In this document: piece by piece, positions 32,201 through 43,600 of the stretch
Position numbering within the stretch: the first letter of the stretch is position 1
Layout: every line of letters begins with the position of its first letter
Assembly: GCA_024220525.1 (NCBI GenBank)
Contig: JAMYWO010000160.1
Coordinates: 1-64,000 of the forward strand
Direction of reading: 5' to 3'
DNA length: 64,000 nt
Origin: Cochliopodium minus
Taxonomy: Eukaryota > Discosea > Himatismenida > Cochliopodiidae
Translations under genes and position numbers: made by a program
Notes under the pieces: model-generated
What the model saw: only the letters and a program-made list of their open reading frames with translations
What the model was told of the DNA's origin: nothing
Databases searched by the model: none

Positions 32201-32740
32201 AACGTGGGATCTGGTTCAAGAATTTTGATCACTCCTTCTGAATCAAATAGATTTGGTAAAATTTTGATTTTTGATTAAAACTTTGATCTTTTTAAATTTC
32301 ATTGATTTCAGGCGCACTGAACGTTTCAAGATGCATCTCATTGAGTGGCAAGTTGGTTTTGGTGTTTTACGAAAGACCCAAGAACGAGATTGATTCCGTT
32401 GGACTGATTGTATACAACTGTTCTGAAACAATCAATTTGGATCAAGTAGAGTTTGAGATAGAAGCATATTATCCTAAGAATGATTGTGATTACATTGGGA
32501 CCGAATTAAAAAATGATAAAAACTTGCTTTCTGTAACTATATCTCCAGAATTTGGATATTATTGTCAAAGTAATTTTTTAAATTTCTTTTTTCTATTAAT
32601 TTACAAAAATTTAATCTTCAAAAGCTTTTTCTAGAGCTGGAATAATTGCAATCAATGTTGCTTCAATTCTATTTGCTGCTTTGGTTGTGACTATTGTAGC
32701 TGTTTATGTTCGTCATAACAGAGAAAAATTCTTTGGTTAA
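29300..32740 (+). CDS. GLUG-repeat type I surface protein (adhesin-like)
   Basis: Eleven exons (29300-29501, 29731-30081, 30224-30340, 30497-30562, 30658-30712, 30915-31189, 31336-31515, 31605-31871, 32037-32255, 32312-32569, 32637-32740) give 697 residues. A signal peptide ([19 protein letters not shown]) leads into ELQNINSNNFTSEYYLTQNI and FTGKFNGRNFSISNL, the usual entry to GLUG/beta-helix ectodomains. Repeats such as NVGMISVQTFG, VVGGVVGCLS, VGGMVGNFY and VGGLIGGLT follow. A Pro/Ser/Thr stalk of PSTRI/PSTRT units (about 31640-31830), a Cys-containing region and one membrane helix (IIAINVASILFAALVVTIVA) end in a short basic tail. N-glycosylation sites are many. Cell or prey adhesion is inferred from architecture. 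Confidence 0.8.
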
Positions 32741-32904
32741 ATGAAAATTAAATTTTTTTGATCAATCTCTCTTATTTTTAACCCTATTGATCCTATGTTT
32801 CCATAACTCAAATTTTAAAGAGATAATATAAAAATATTTTAATTTCAAAAATGACAAAAAAAAAAAGAAAAATAATAAATAAGAATATTCCTGCACAAAG
32901 AATC

Positions 32905-35536
32905 TTATTTCTTCTTGTTCTTGACTTTCTCAATCAATCTCTCAATGACATCCTTGTTCTCGAGAGTGGTCAAGTCACCCAAAGAATCAAACTCTTTACA
33001 AGCGATCTTTCTCAAGATTCTTCTCATGATCTTTCCACTTCTGGTCTTAGGCAACGCAGATGAAAAAATGATTTCACTAGGTGTTGCAAAAGGACCAATT
33101 TTGTGTCTACAAAAAAAAAAAAAATTTTGAAAAAAAATTTTTTTAAAAAAAATCAAAAAAATACCTCACTTGTTGTTTCAACTCGTGTATTTGTTTTTCG
33201 TCTTCGACGTAACCCTCTCTTAACACACAAAAAGCAACAATGGAACTTCCTCTGACATCATCAGGAATAGCAATGACAGCTGCTTCAGGACAAGCAGGGT
33301 GGCTGACAAGAGCACTTTCCAACTCAGCAGTTCCTTTTTAAATTTTAAATTAAAAATATCAAAAAAAAAATTTTTTTTTTACCTAAACGATGTCCAGAAA
33401 CGTTGATTACATCATCAACTCTTCCGATGACCCAATAGTATCCATCTTTATCACGGTAAACACCATCACCAGTAAAGTAATAACCAGGATAAACTCTGAG
33501 GTAGGTGTTCAAGTATCTCTCGTGATCTCCATAAATGGTTCTGGCAATTGAAGGCCATGGCTTCTTGATTGCCAAGACTCCTCTCACATCATTTTGCTCC
33601 ATCACTTCGTGGGTGGTGGGGGAAAGGACGTGTGGCTCGATCCCGAAGAAGGGTCTGGTTGCACTACCTGGTTTGGTGGGTGTGATACCAGGGAGAGGAG
33701 TGATCAAAATACCTAATTTTGAAATTAAATATTTAATGAAAAAATCAATAAGGAGAAATAAACACAAATACATATGTTTTCAATACGATAAAAAAAAATC
33801 AAAAAAGAAATCTTTATTTGATTATATATCTCGATTTTTGTTTTATCGTGTTAAAAATATAATCATTAAAATTAAAATATTAGTTTTAAAATAAAGATTA
33901 GATAAAAGATACAAAGAAAAATCTCTAGAGATTTAATAATAATCTTTTTACCACCAGTCTCTGTTTGCCAATAGGTATCCACAATGTCGCATCTATCACC
34001 TCCAACAGAATGATAGTACCACTCCCAAGCAGAAGGATTGATAGGCTCCCCAACAGTGCCCAAAACTCTCAAGGAGGAGAGGTCATACTTGGAAACATTG
34101 GTTTGGCTCACTTTCATGACAGCTCTAATAGCAGTAGGGGCAGTATAAAAGATGTTGATCTTGTATTTTTGGATCATCTCCCAGTATCTGTTCTCATTAG
34201 GATATAATGGGGTGCTCTCGAACATTACTGTTGTGGCTCCATTTGCTAGAGGTCCGTACACTACGTAGCTGTGTCCTGTGATCCAACCCACATCTGCTAC
34301 GCAGGCATAGATGTCATCTTCATGGTAGTCGAATACATATTTGTGGGTGATGGATGTATACAAAAGATAACCTGCTTGTGTATGAACCTATTTATAAATT
34401 TAATATGAAAATTCAATTTAAAATTTCAAAGAAAAATAAATTAATTTTTAAAAGGAAGGTTCCGATCTATTATTTTATTTTCTTTCTTTACCAATCCCTT
34501 TGGTTTTCCAGTGGATCCAGAAGTATATAACATAAATAAAGGATCTTCGGAATCCATTTCCTCAGGAGGACAATAACCTCTTTGTTTGGAAACCTCCTCA
34601 TGCCACCATAAATCTCTTTCTGGGATGAATTTGACAGCATTTTCTGTTCTCTTGTAGATGATCACCTTTTGAACCAAATGCTCCAATCCCAATACTGCTT
34701 CATCCACATTTTTCTTTAGCGGAACCAGCCTACCTCCCCTGATACCTTCATCAGCAGTGATGATGAGCTTACATTTAGCATCTACAACCCTTTCTCTGAT
34801 AGCATCAGAAGAAAAGCCCCCTTTGGAGAATATGTATCTTTTAATAAAAAAAATAAATTTTTTTTTTTTTCTCCTCTTACCAAAAATTACGCTGTGGATT
34901 GCTCCTATTCTTGCACAAGCCAACATAGCCACTGCTGCTTCTGGAATCATTGGTAAATAAATTGCCACTGCATCCCCTCTTCTCACTCCATAATATTTCA
35001 ATACATTGGCTAATTTGCACACTTGGGTATGCAATTCTCCATATGTGATCTTCTTTTCTGTTCCTGGTCTATCTCCCTCCCATATTATAGCAATTTTATC
35101 TTTATTCTTTTCCAAATGTCTATCAATACAATTAAATGAAACATTTAATTTTCCATTGCGAAACCAGCATAAACTTCCATCCTCCATCGAGCCAGATAAC
35201 ACTTTATCGTAAGGTTTGAACCAATCTATTGTCTCATCAGCAAACTATATTTTTAATTTTGGAGCAAAATTAAAAAATAAAAAAATTTTTTCAGTTATAA
35301 AGTTAAAATATTTTTACCTTTTTCCAAAATTTTGATGGATTCTCAATACTTTCTTTGTACATTTTTTCATAATTCTCCAAACTCTTTGTATGAGAATTTT
35401 CAAGCAATCTTTGTTGTGGCTCGTACAATTTATCTGTATCCCTCTTCTCTTCATTCTCAAACACGAGAACATCATCTCCTTCCATGTTATTGTTGTTTGG
35501 AGGACTTTGCCTTTTTCTTTTATTTTTGTGTTCCAT
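32905..35536 (-). CDS. Acetyl-CoA synthetase (AMP-forming)
   Basis: Converts acetate, ATP and CoA to acetyl-CoA. About six to seven exons with short introns. Landmarks: [16 protein letters not shown], the phosphate loop [71 protein letters not shown] and the C-terminal [15 protein letters not shown] with the catalytic, acetylation-regulated Lys. The N-terminal 60 residues are Lys/Asn-rich, with no clear organelle signal, so a cytosolic or nuclear enzyme is likely. The start codon at 35536 follows an A/T-rich leader. All active-site blocks are intact and the length is normal for the family, about 660 residues after splicing. Confidence 0.95.
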
Positions 35537-37161
35537 CGTAATATTTTTTTTTTCTTTGATTTTATTATAAAAATCATTGTTGGATTGAGAGAAAAAATAA
35601 AAAATAAAAAAATGTTCTGTGATTAAAATTAAAAATCAAGAAATAAGCAGGACAATCATTTCAAATCATTTCAAAGATTCCTTGTTAAATTTAAATTCTT
35701 TTTACATCATTGAAATAAAGTCAAAGAAAAATGTAAAAATAAAATATTTTCAAATTTCCAATCAAACGTTTATGAATTAAACCCCAAAACTTCCTCCAAT
35801 TTGTTGGTTTTCTTTGATTTAGAATTCGGAATAAGCAGAATTATATTAAATTTAATTTAAATTTTCCTTTCTTGATAATTCGTGATAATATCATCAAATC
35901 ATCTTTTATCTGATCAGAATAAAACTCAGAATAAAAGAAGAATTATATTAAATTTAATATAAATTTTCAGTTAAATATTTAAGCAGGTGCAGAACAGTTG
36001 AAAGGGGAGGAGGGTTGCCCGGCCATCCGAGACTTGTAGGGTAATTTTATTACTTAAACTACTTAGGAACTTCTTTGGTGAAAATGTCTTTACCATCAAC
36101 AATCTTGTTTCCATTCAAAACAAAAACAGGGTCAGTTTTGTAAGAGATTAGTTTTATATCCCTTCTTCCACAAGTTCAAGCTTGTAAGAAAGTTTTTCTT
36201 TGCTTCACAAAGGACTTGAGTATTGATGGATGAGGGTTCAAATTTCTTTCCGAAATTCCCAATCATGAATTGAGAAGTAGCTTTCTGACTAAAAAATTAT
36301 CCGAACTCTTTCTTCATTTGGAAAACCACCATTCTAGTAAGCTTTATGGAAAGGAATGCAATCATCTGTATAATCACAGCTTTGATTTTAACTTCACTAA
36401 TGTATTCTTTTTCAAATTGATGTAGTACTAGGTTGACAGTAATTATCTCTTTCTCCTCAAAGCTCCAGAAAGAATGCATTCTTGAGAAATCCAATATTTT
36501 TTTCTTGAAAATTTTCATTTGGATTGAAATTAACCATTGTATTTCTAAAGAATATATGTTTGTGTTTTTTATTTTGAATGGTAGAAGGATAAGAATGTTT
36601 AACGTCAGAAGCCACAATACCTCTCACTTCACCTTTTCTTAACTTTATGCCAATTCATCGTCAATGAACCAAGGAAAGGTCTAGTCGAGTAATTGTCAAC
36701 AATCTAATAAATGAGTCAAAACAAGCAATAAAGTCACAAAAAGAACTGATATCATGAATCATTTGTTCAAGTATTTCCAATTAATCTGAAACCAAAAAAT
36801 TTGTGGAAAATTCCAATTCCCAACCCAAGATAAAAGATGAACTAAATCTCTGGTTTATTCAGAAATAAACCAATAATTGACACACCAGTAACTGGATGAA
36901 AATACATTTTTTTAAATCAAAAGTTTTTGTTTTAACATAAACTTCAAATTGTATTGTTTTTGATCGGAATAAAAGAATAATTTTTATTAATATAAAATAA
37001 TATAAATTTAAATAAATTTTCCTTTCTGGATAATTAACATATTTTTCAAATCATCAACCAAAAAATTTGTTCATTCTAAAAAAAAATGAGAAGGTTGACA
37101 AATTTGTTTTACAAGCTGTAAGAGGACAAACATTAAAATTCCATATTTAATAGTCAAAATT
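35537..37161. other. Gene-poor region with a probable decayed insertion between direct repeats
   Basis: No intact gene lies here. Similar AT-rich blocks in the same orientation occur at about 35829-35905 and 36963-37055. Each has GGAATAA, then an ATTAATTTAA-type tract, then AAATTTTCCTTTCT, GATAATT and TCAAATCATC. A partial third copy of the first part is at 35920-35980. Between them the minus strand has scattered protein-like fragments, such as GKKFEPSSINTQVLCEAKKN and VLNGNKIVDGKDIF, but no continuous frame and no recognisable domain. It looks like a broken, old insertion, of unknown family. The ORF at 36297-36617 is not convincing as a gene. Confidence 0.35.
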
Positions 37162-38013
37162 TTAATTATCAGATGATTCATCTGTAGAATCAGCTAACAT
37201 TAATTCTATGTTGATACTATTCAATTTTTTGGAGGCTTCTCTGTGTTTCTCAACCAAGGAACTCATGCTTTCGTTCGTTACATTGTTTTCATCACTCATT
37301 TCTTCATCTTTTTTGATATTAAAATTGATTTCTTCATCTGGCAAAGTGAAGAGTTTCCTTCCAATGTAAGATCCTCTTAAAATCCTTGCATAATTGAATT
37401 GAAAAGACATGTATCCTCCTGGTATAACATTACTATAATCAACAAAAGAAATAGAAAATCTATAAAATTTTGCGAGGTATCTTCCTATTGCGATTTTTGC
37501 ACGGACAAAATAAGCATGATTGCTTGGAAATGTATTGAAAAATTCTTTAATTTCCTTCTCTTTCCTCATATAACTCCAATAATCTCTTGGAGAAATTTCT
37601 TTTACTTGAGATCTATCTTCAAAATCAACCCCTCTTATTATTTCAATCTCAGGCCGAAGGTTTTTGAAGAGAGAAAGAAAATCCTCCAAATCATGGTAGT
37701 TTCTTATTTCCCACTTCTTGTGCGCAAAATATCCTTCTTGGAAAGGAAATGTGTTTAAGTTACCTTTTTTGTTTGGAAATCTTTTTGATTTTAACGGGAA
37801 ACAATTTTCAAAGTCTTCAATCTCCTCTTTTGTGAAAAACACACGAATATCCCTCCCAATCCCATTATCTCCACTTAAATGCATATTAAATCTTGCAATC
37901 AACAAAGAAAATAACAAATAAACATTTATCAATGTTCTTTTATTCAATTTTTGTGCCCATAAATATCCAAGTTTTCCTTTGTTCTCTTCATTCAGTTCAT
38001 ATATATTTTCCAT
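37162..38013 (-). CDS. Uncharacterised 283-residue protein
   Basis: I do not recognise this protein. It is a single intronless frame. The N-terminal half has a short hydrophobic helix (LINVYLLFSLLIARF). The middle is rich in aromatic residues (RDYWSYMRKE, YFVRAKIAIGRYLAKFYRF, PGGYMSFQFNYARILRGSY), suggesting a folded domain of about 200 residues. The last 50 residues are acidic and Ser/Asn-rich, probably disordered. Length, aromatic content and non-random amino-acid use argue for a real gene. It is divergent from COQ9 with a 164-base spacer. No signal peptide and no catalytic motif can be pointed to. Confidence 0.65.
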   Translation of the reverse strand: MENIYELNEENKGKLGYLWAQKLNKRTLINVYLLFSLLIARFNMHLSGDNGIGRDIRVFFTKEEIEDFENCFPLKSKRFPNKKGNLNTFPFQEGYFAHKKWEIRNYHDLEDFLSLFKNLRPEIEIIRGVDFEDRSQVKEISPRDYWSYMRKEKEIKEFFNTFPSNHAYFVRAKIAIGRYLAKFYRFSISFVDYSNVIPGGYMSFQFNYARILRGSYIGRKLFTLPDEEINFNIKKDEEMSDENNVTNESMSSLVEKHREASKKLNSINIELMLADSTDESSDN

Positions 38014-38177
38014 ATTTGGAACAGAAATTTTTTATTTTATAATTTTATTATTCATGCTGTATATTGATGAAGGTTTGATCTTTGTGATTTTTTCCTCTCA
38101 ATTCTCACATGAATTTTTTTTTTATTGGGTACTTCTCTTAAGAGAATATTTATTAGTGCACTTTTAAAAAAAAAAAA

Positions 38178-39083
38178 ATGAGAAAATTTAATTGTAAAAT
38201 CACAAATAAAAAGAAATTATTTTCATTGTTTGCCAAAAGAACCACAAATTTCACATTCAATAGATTAAATTTAAATAATTTCATCATAATCAATAATCTT
38301 ATAAACACAAAGAATTATCATTCATCATCAAAAATATTTAATGTGGAACATGAAGAGAAGAAAATAATTATAGAGTAAAATAAAATATAAACAAAATTAT
38401 ACCAGAATTTAACTTAAAACACATTATAAATTTTTTATAGGATTGATAAAGAAAAAATAGAAGATGAGAGTGATGCAAAATTAAAAATTCAAATTCTGGA
38501 ATCATCATTGAAACATGTGAACAAATATGGATGGTCTGAAGATGCCATCAAAGAATCCATCAAAGAAAATGATCTGCCAGAAATATGTGGAGGGATAATA
38601 GAAAGGGGACCTTTAGAATTGGTAGAATATTTCATTAATAAGAATAACATCTCTTTGGAAGAACATTTCAACGAGAATCCACTAGATGAATACACTAACA
38701 GAGAAAAAATCTTCAACATAATGAAACAAAGATTATCGTATATCAAGCCATTCATAACAACATGGCCACAAGCATTGGCAATATTATCGATGCCTCAAAA
38801 TGTGACCATCTCATTGAATTTATTGGCAGAAACAATCGATCAAATAGTGTTTATTACTGGAGATAAATCCACTGATTTAGAATGGTACTTCAAAAGATTG
38901 GCGTTGGGAGGTGTTTATGGGGCTACTGAATTGCACATGTTGACTGATGGATCAAATGATTTCGAAGAGACCTGGAATTTCCTCTCACGCAGGTTGGATG
39001 ATTTGGAAAACTCAATTAGGGTAAAATCAGAGGTGGAAAAATATGTTGGTTCCTTCATTTCAAGAGCAACCCAACCAAGATAA
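38178..39083 (+). CDS. COQ9: Coenzyme Q biosynthesis protein COQ9
   Basis: Mitochondrial lipid-binding protein that presents ubiquinone precursors to COQ7. Two exons (38178-38374, 38441-39083) give 279 residues; human COQ9 has 318. The N-terminal 55 residues are Lys/Asn/Phe-rich with few acids, as for a presequence, ending near NTKNYHSSSK. The COQ9 core is clear: HVNKYGWSEDAIKES, LVEYFIN, RLSYIKPFITTWPQALAIL, the DEW-like block DLEWYFKRLALGGVYGATEL, MLTDGSNDFEETWNFL and the C-terminal amphipathic stretch. The start ATG follows eleven A residues. Its presence implies ubiquinone synthesis and an aerobic respiratory chain. Confidence 0.93.
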
Positions 39084-39231
39084 TAAAATTGGAATTAAAA
39101 TTTAATTTTAATCAATTATTTTTCTTTCATCTGTTTTTTAATCATACTCTTTTGAACAAAATTTAAAGAATAAAGATATTATGTTTATTATTTTTATTGA
39201 ACGTTGAATTTTTGTGATTTAAATTTTCTTT

Positions 39232-40053
39232 TTAATTGTGGGTGGTCTTTCCTGCAGATTTTTCATTTGTTTGAGCAGGAGGATTGGCATTTGCATCAAC
39301 AGCTTGTTTAGCCTCAGTATCATCCAATGGGATTTGATTTCCATTAGCATCGATGTAATAAGCATCATTCTCTGGATCATAATCATCTTCATCTCTATCT
39401 TTTTCTTCGGAAACTGATGGTGGAATATCTTCCAAAAGGAAACCACCTTCAAACCAACTTAAAAGTTCATCAAAATTTTCATAATCTCCCAAAAATTCAT
39501 ACAAAGGGATACCATTGTGATATCTAGGTGAGTGAAAATTGAATTATTTGATTAATTTGTTAAGTGAAAATAAATTTATCCTTTATAAATAAAATGATCT
39601 TTTACATGATTACAGTAGGTACATATTCAATACTTAAATTAGATGCTAAATCAGTATATTTTGATAAATCCAATTTTTTCAAAGGAAATTCCTTCACTGT
39701 ATCTCCATTTTTGTGTCTTGCGAGTTCATTGAATGATGCAAAGTTTGTGTGTTCATCATAGCTATGCGAAATTAAGAAAATTTGATGATTTAATAATTAT
39801 TAAATTTAAAAAATATATATTTATTAAATTTTTTGGTTTACAATATCAAGGTGTAATTATTTGATAGATTTTCCAATTGATTATATTGTTCTGGGTTCAA
39901 TTGAGTATATAATTTTTCATCTGCTGCAACGAATGGATGTTCTGGTTTTGATTCTTCTGTACTTTCAGGAGTACTAGTTGGTGCAGTTGTTGCATCTTGT
40001 GAAAAACAATATACAAATAATATGCAAAGAATTAATGCTTTCAAGAATTTCAT
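39232..40053 (-). CDS. Secreted thioredoxin-fold protein without CxxC
   Basis: Three exons. A signal peptide (MKFLKALILCILFVYCFS) is followed by an acidic Thr/Pro spacer. A thioredoxin-like domain then reads YTLIFYDEHTNFASFNELAR, LDLSKYTDLASNLSIEYVPT, VIIYHNGIPLYEFLGDYENF and DELLSWFEGG. The VPT is the cis-proline loop of thioredoxins and protein disulfide isomerases. At the usual CxxC place the chain reads YDEHTNF with no cysteine, so the domain is not a redox catalyst. It could be an ER chaperone-like or client-binding domain. The C-terminal 60 residues are acidic and Asn/Gln-rich with no KDEL-type retention signal. I chose the ATG at 40053, after a run of A, because it starts the signal peptide directly. 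Confidence 0.75.
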
Positions 40054-40609
40054 TTTTTTTTTTTTTTTATATAAATTTTGAAATAATATTTTTAAATTGT
40101 ATATACGTGGAGGAGAGAAATGACTCAAATTTAATGCATAAATATTACTTTGTAACTATAAGGTTGAAATTTCATTCACATCTATAAAATTATTTTTCAA
40201 ATTTTAATTAAATTGGATCATTTTCCATTTCTTTGTAATTTCATGATAGAATAGGTAATAATTTAAAGATTCAATTATGTTATAATTATTCTTACTGTTT
40301 AAATTTTTAACTTTATTTTTTTTTTTTTTAATGATATTTGATCTTTTTTTTTAAAACATTTTCAGAGAAAAAAAAGAAAAAGGAAAGAATTGTTTTATTT
40401 GGTAATAAAGATTAAAAATAAAATTTGTTTTCTGTTATTTATTAATACTCTATAAAAATTTACTCTTCTTTTTGACAAATCATTCTGAAAAAAGACTTTT
40501 CTTCAATTTTTCATTTGCCTCCATATTTTCTTCTAAAAATAATAAATAAAAAAAAAAAAATTACTTTATTTATTATTGTTATAGCAATTCAAAATATCAG
40601 TATAAAAAA
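40054..40609. promoter_or_regulatory. Bidirectional intergenic region
   Basis: About 556 AT-rich bases separate the divergent thioredoxin-like gene and exportin-1. It holds homopolymer T and A runs and no ORF of note. It must contain both promoters, but no specific element can be named. Confidence 0.35.
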
Positions 40610-43600
40610 ATGGATCAGATTTTGAATTTTAATGTACCATTGAATATAGAACTTCTTGATAATATAGTAACCACATTATATTCCAGTAATAACCAAAGAG
40701 ATGTAATCATCAACAAAAAAAATTAATGCTATTCCTTATTTATCAATATTCTAATCAAATTTCGACAATATAGAGAGAAGCTGCACAATTGGTTTTGACA
40801 GAATTTCAAAAAAAACCTGAAGCATGGTCCAAAGTAGATCAGATACTTCAATATTCTAAAAATTCTCAAACTAAATTCATTGCTTTGAATATTTTGGAAG
40901 AAATCATAAAATATAAATGGAATGCTTTGGCAGAAAAGCAAAAAGAAGGAATAAAAAACTTCATTGTAAATATTATTATACAAATATCATCAGATCAACA
41001 ACAATTACAAAAAGAAAAAATGTTGGTGAATAAATTGAATCTCACTCTTGTACAAGTAGGATTCTTTTTTATTCAAAACAATATGAATTTCCCATTATCT
41101 TAACATTTTTAACATAGATATTAAAACAACAATGGCCAAAAGGATGGAGTAGTTTCATACCTGAAATAGTGGGATCCTCAAAAACAAATGAATCATTATG
41201 CGAAAATAATATGAACATTTTGAAACTTTTGAGGTAAATTTATAGAAAATATTTAGGAAAATTAATTATAACGAGATTTATAATAATTTAGCTTGATATC
41301 CATTCCTCAAAATTTCATATTATTATAAAAGGATTTATTAATGATTTATCAATCCAATTTTTAAGCTTAATAATATCTTAATCCAATAATAACGATTTTT
41401 TTTTTAATCAAATTTTCATTTTATCAAATTACAGTGAAGAAATATTCAACTTCTCAAGTGGTCAAATGACCACTGTAAAAATCAACGAGTTGAGAAATAG
41501 TTTTGTGAAGGAATTTTCTTTGATATATCAATTGTGCGAGTTGATTCTCGAAAAGAGCCAGAAACCATCATTGATCCATGCAACATTACAAACCCTATTG
41601 AGATTTCTCACCTGGATTCCTGAGCCATATATCTTCCAAACAAAGATGATAGAGACTTTGATTTGCAAATTTTTTCCTGTTGAATTATTTCAGAATTCTG
41701 CGCTCCAATGTCTCTCTGAGATATCTGCTTTGGAAACTAATCAAACCAACAAACAATCATTTGGAAAGCTATTTGCTCTTTTCATGATGCAAATCGAAAA
41801 AATAGTATCTCATACTTTTGGTAAAGTTTCCAATTCATCAATATTTGGCTTTATCAGAAATATAATCTTAACTCAATAAATATATTTCAAATTTTAATTT
41901 TTTCCTAAAAAAAAAAAAGACTTTAGTGAAAACTACTCCAAATCTTCAAACAGGGAACAAAGTTTTGTGAACTATTTCACCATTTTTTTGACCACTTTGT
42001 TCAAAAACCACTTGACTTCTTTTGAGTCTGATCCTCAACTCTTCAACTACATCACCATTGCACATTATTACCTCGCCAACATTACTAAAGTACCAGAACT
42101 TGAAATATTCAAAATAACTCTGGAATATTGGAAATTTTTGGTAAAATTTTACAGTTAAAATTTCTTTTTTTTAACTTTTTAAATTTAGGGAGATAAACTC
42201 TACAAAAAACAACCAAAGAATCAATTACAGCAATATGGAAATCAAAACAATGGTAACGGATCTTACACTCAATCATACAGCACAGAAATTCAAGTAGTTC
42301 AGAATGAATTCATCAATTTGTATTTGAGACCAGTCTCTTTGGCGAGAAGTGCGATCATCTCAAGAATGGCAAAGCCTGAAGAAGTTATCATAGTGGAAGA
42401 CGACAATGGAGACTGGGTAAAAGAAGAAACCAAAGACACAGATGCCATCGTCTTGTATAATAACATGAGAGAAACACTTATTTATTTGACTCACTTGGAT
42501 CCTACTGATACTCAAAATATCATGGCTGATAAGCTTGAGAAACAATGCAACGGGACAGAGTGGAGCTTCCACAACTTGAACACCTTGTGTTGGGCGATCG
42601 GTTCCATTTCTGGTGCTTTGGATCAAGAGCAAGAGAAAAAGTTTCTCGTTTTTGTCATCAAAGAGTTGTTGGGACTTTGCGAGAACAAGAAGGGAAAAAA
42701 CAATAAGGCTGTCGTTGCTTCCAACATCATGTATGTTGTTGGTCAGTACCCCCGCTTTTTGAAGGCTCACTGGAGATTTTTGAAGACTGTTGTCAACAAG
42801 TTGTTTGAGTTTATGCACGAGACACATCCTGGTGTGAAGGACATGAGTTGCGAGACCTTTCTCAAAATAGCAAACAAGTGCAAAGACAAATTTGTGGTCA
42901 AACAAAACTCGGAGAAGAGACCTTTCATCGAACAAATCATTTCTGACACCAGTGACATCATCTCTGACTTGAAGGAGCCTCCTCAGATCCAGCTCTTCTA
43001 CGAAGCAGTCAGTGTGATCATCTCCGCCAACAACGACAAGAGTCAAAGAGAGATTCTCATCGTCCAGTTAATGGCTTTACCCAACAAAATCTGGCAAGAG
43101 CTCATGTTGCAAGCCAAACAAAACATCCAATGTCTCCAACAACCCAACATCGCAAAGAGCATCACCAACATCCTCAAAACCAACATTCGTGTCGCCAAGT
43201 CCCTTTCCAACAGCTACATCATCCAACTTGGAAGGATTTACATCGACGTCTTGAAGGTTTACACTTGCTACTCCAACTTTATCTCCACGCACATCCAACA
43301 ACAAGGTACCCTTGCCACCAAGTCCAGCTTTGTTCGTAACATGAGAAGCGTCAAGCGTTCTGTCATTTCTCTCCTCACCACCTTTATTTCCGAGTCTGCT
43401 TCCAACGATCCTCAAAACATCATCGATAATTTTGTCCCTCCTCTTCTCGAAGCTGTCCTACTCGATTATACAAAGAATATTCCTGATGGTAAATATTTTT
43501 TTTAAAACTTATTAATTTTTATTCAACGTTTAAATTTTGTTCAATCTTATTTTTTATTTTTATTCAATGTTATTTTTTAAATTTATGTATAACTTTATTT

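Noticed and set aside
36297-36617. 106-residue minus-strand ORF in the gene-poor region
   Set aside because: It has no domain, low-complexity ends, and lies in a stretch of decayed sequence, so it is not a supportable gene.
42360-43046. 228-residue antisense ORF opposite exportin-1
   Set aside because: It lies wholly within the conserved exportin-1 exon; the sense frame is unmistakable.
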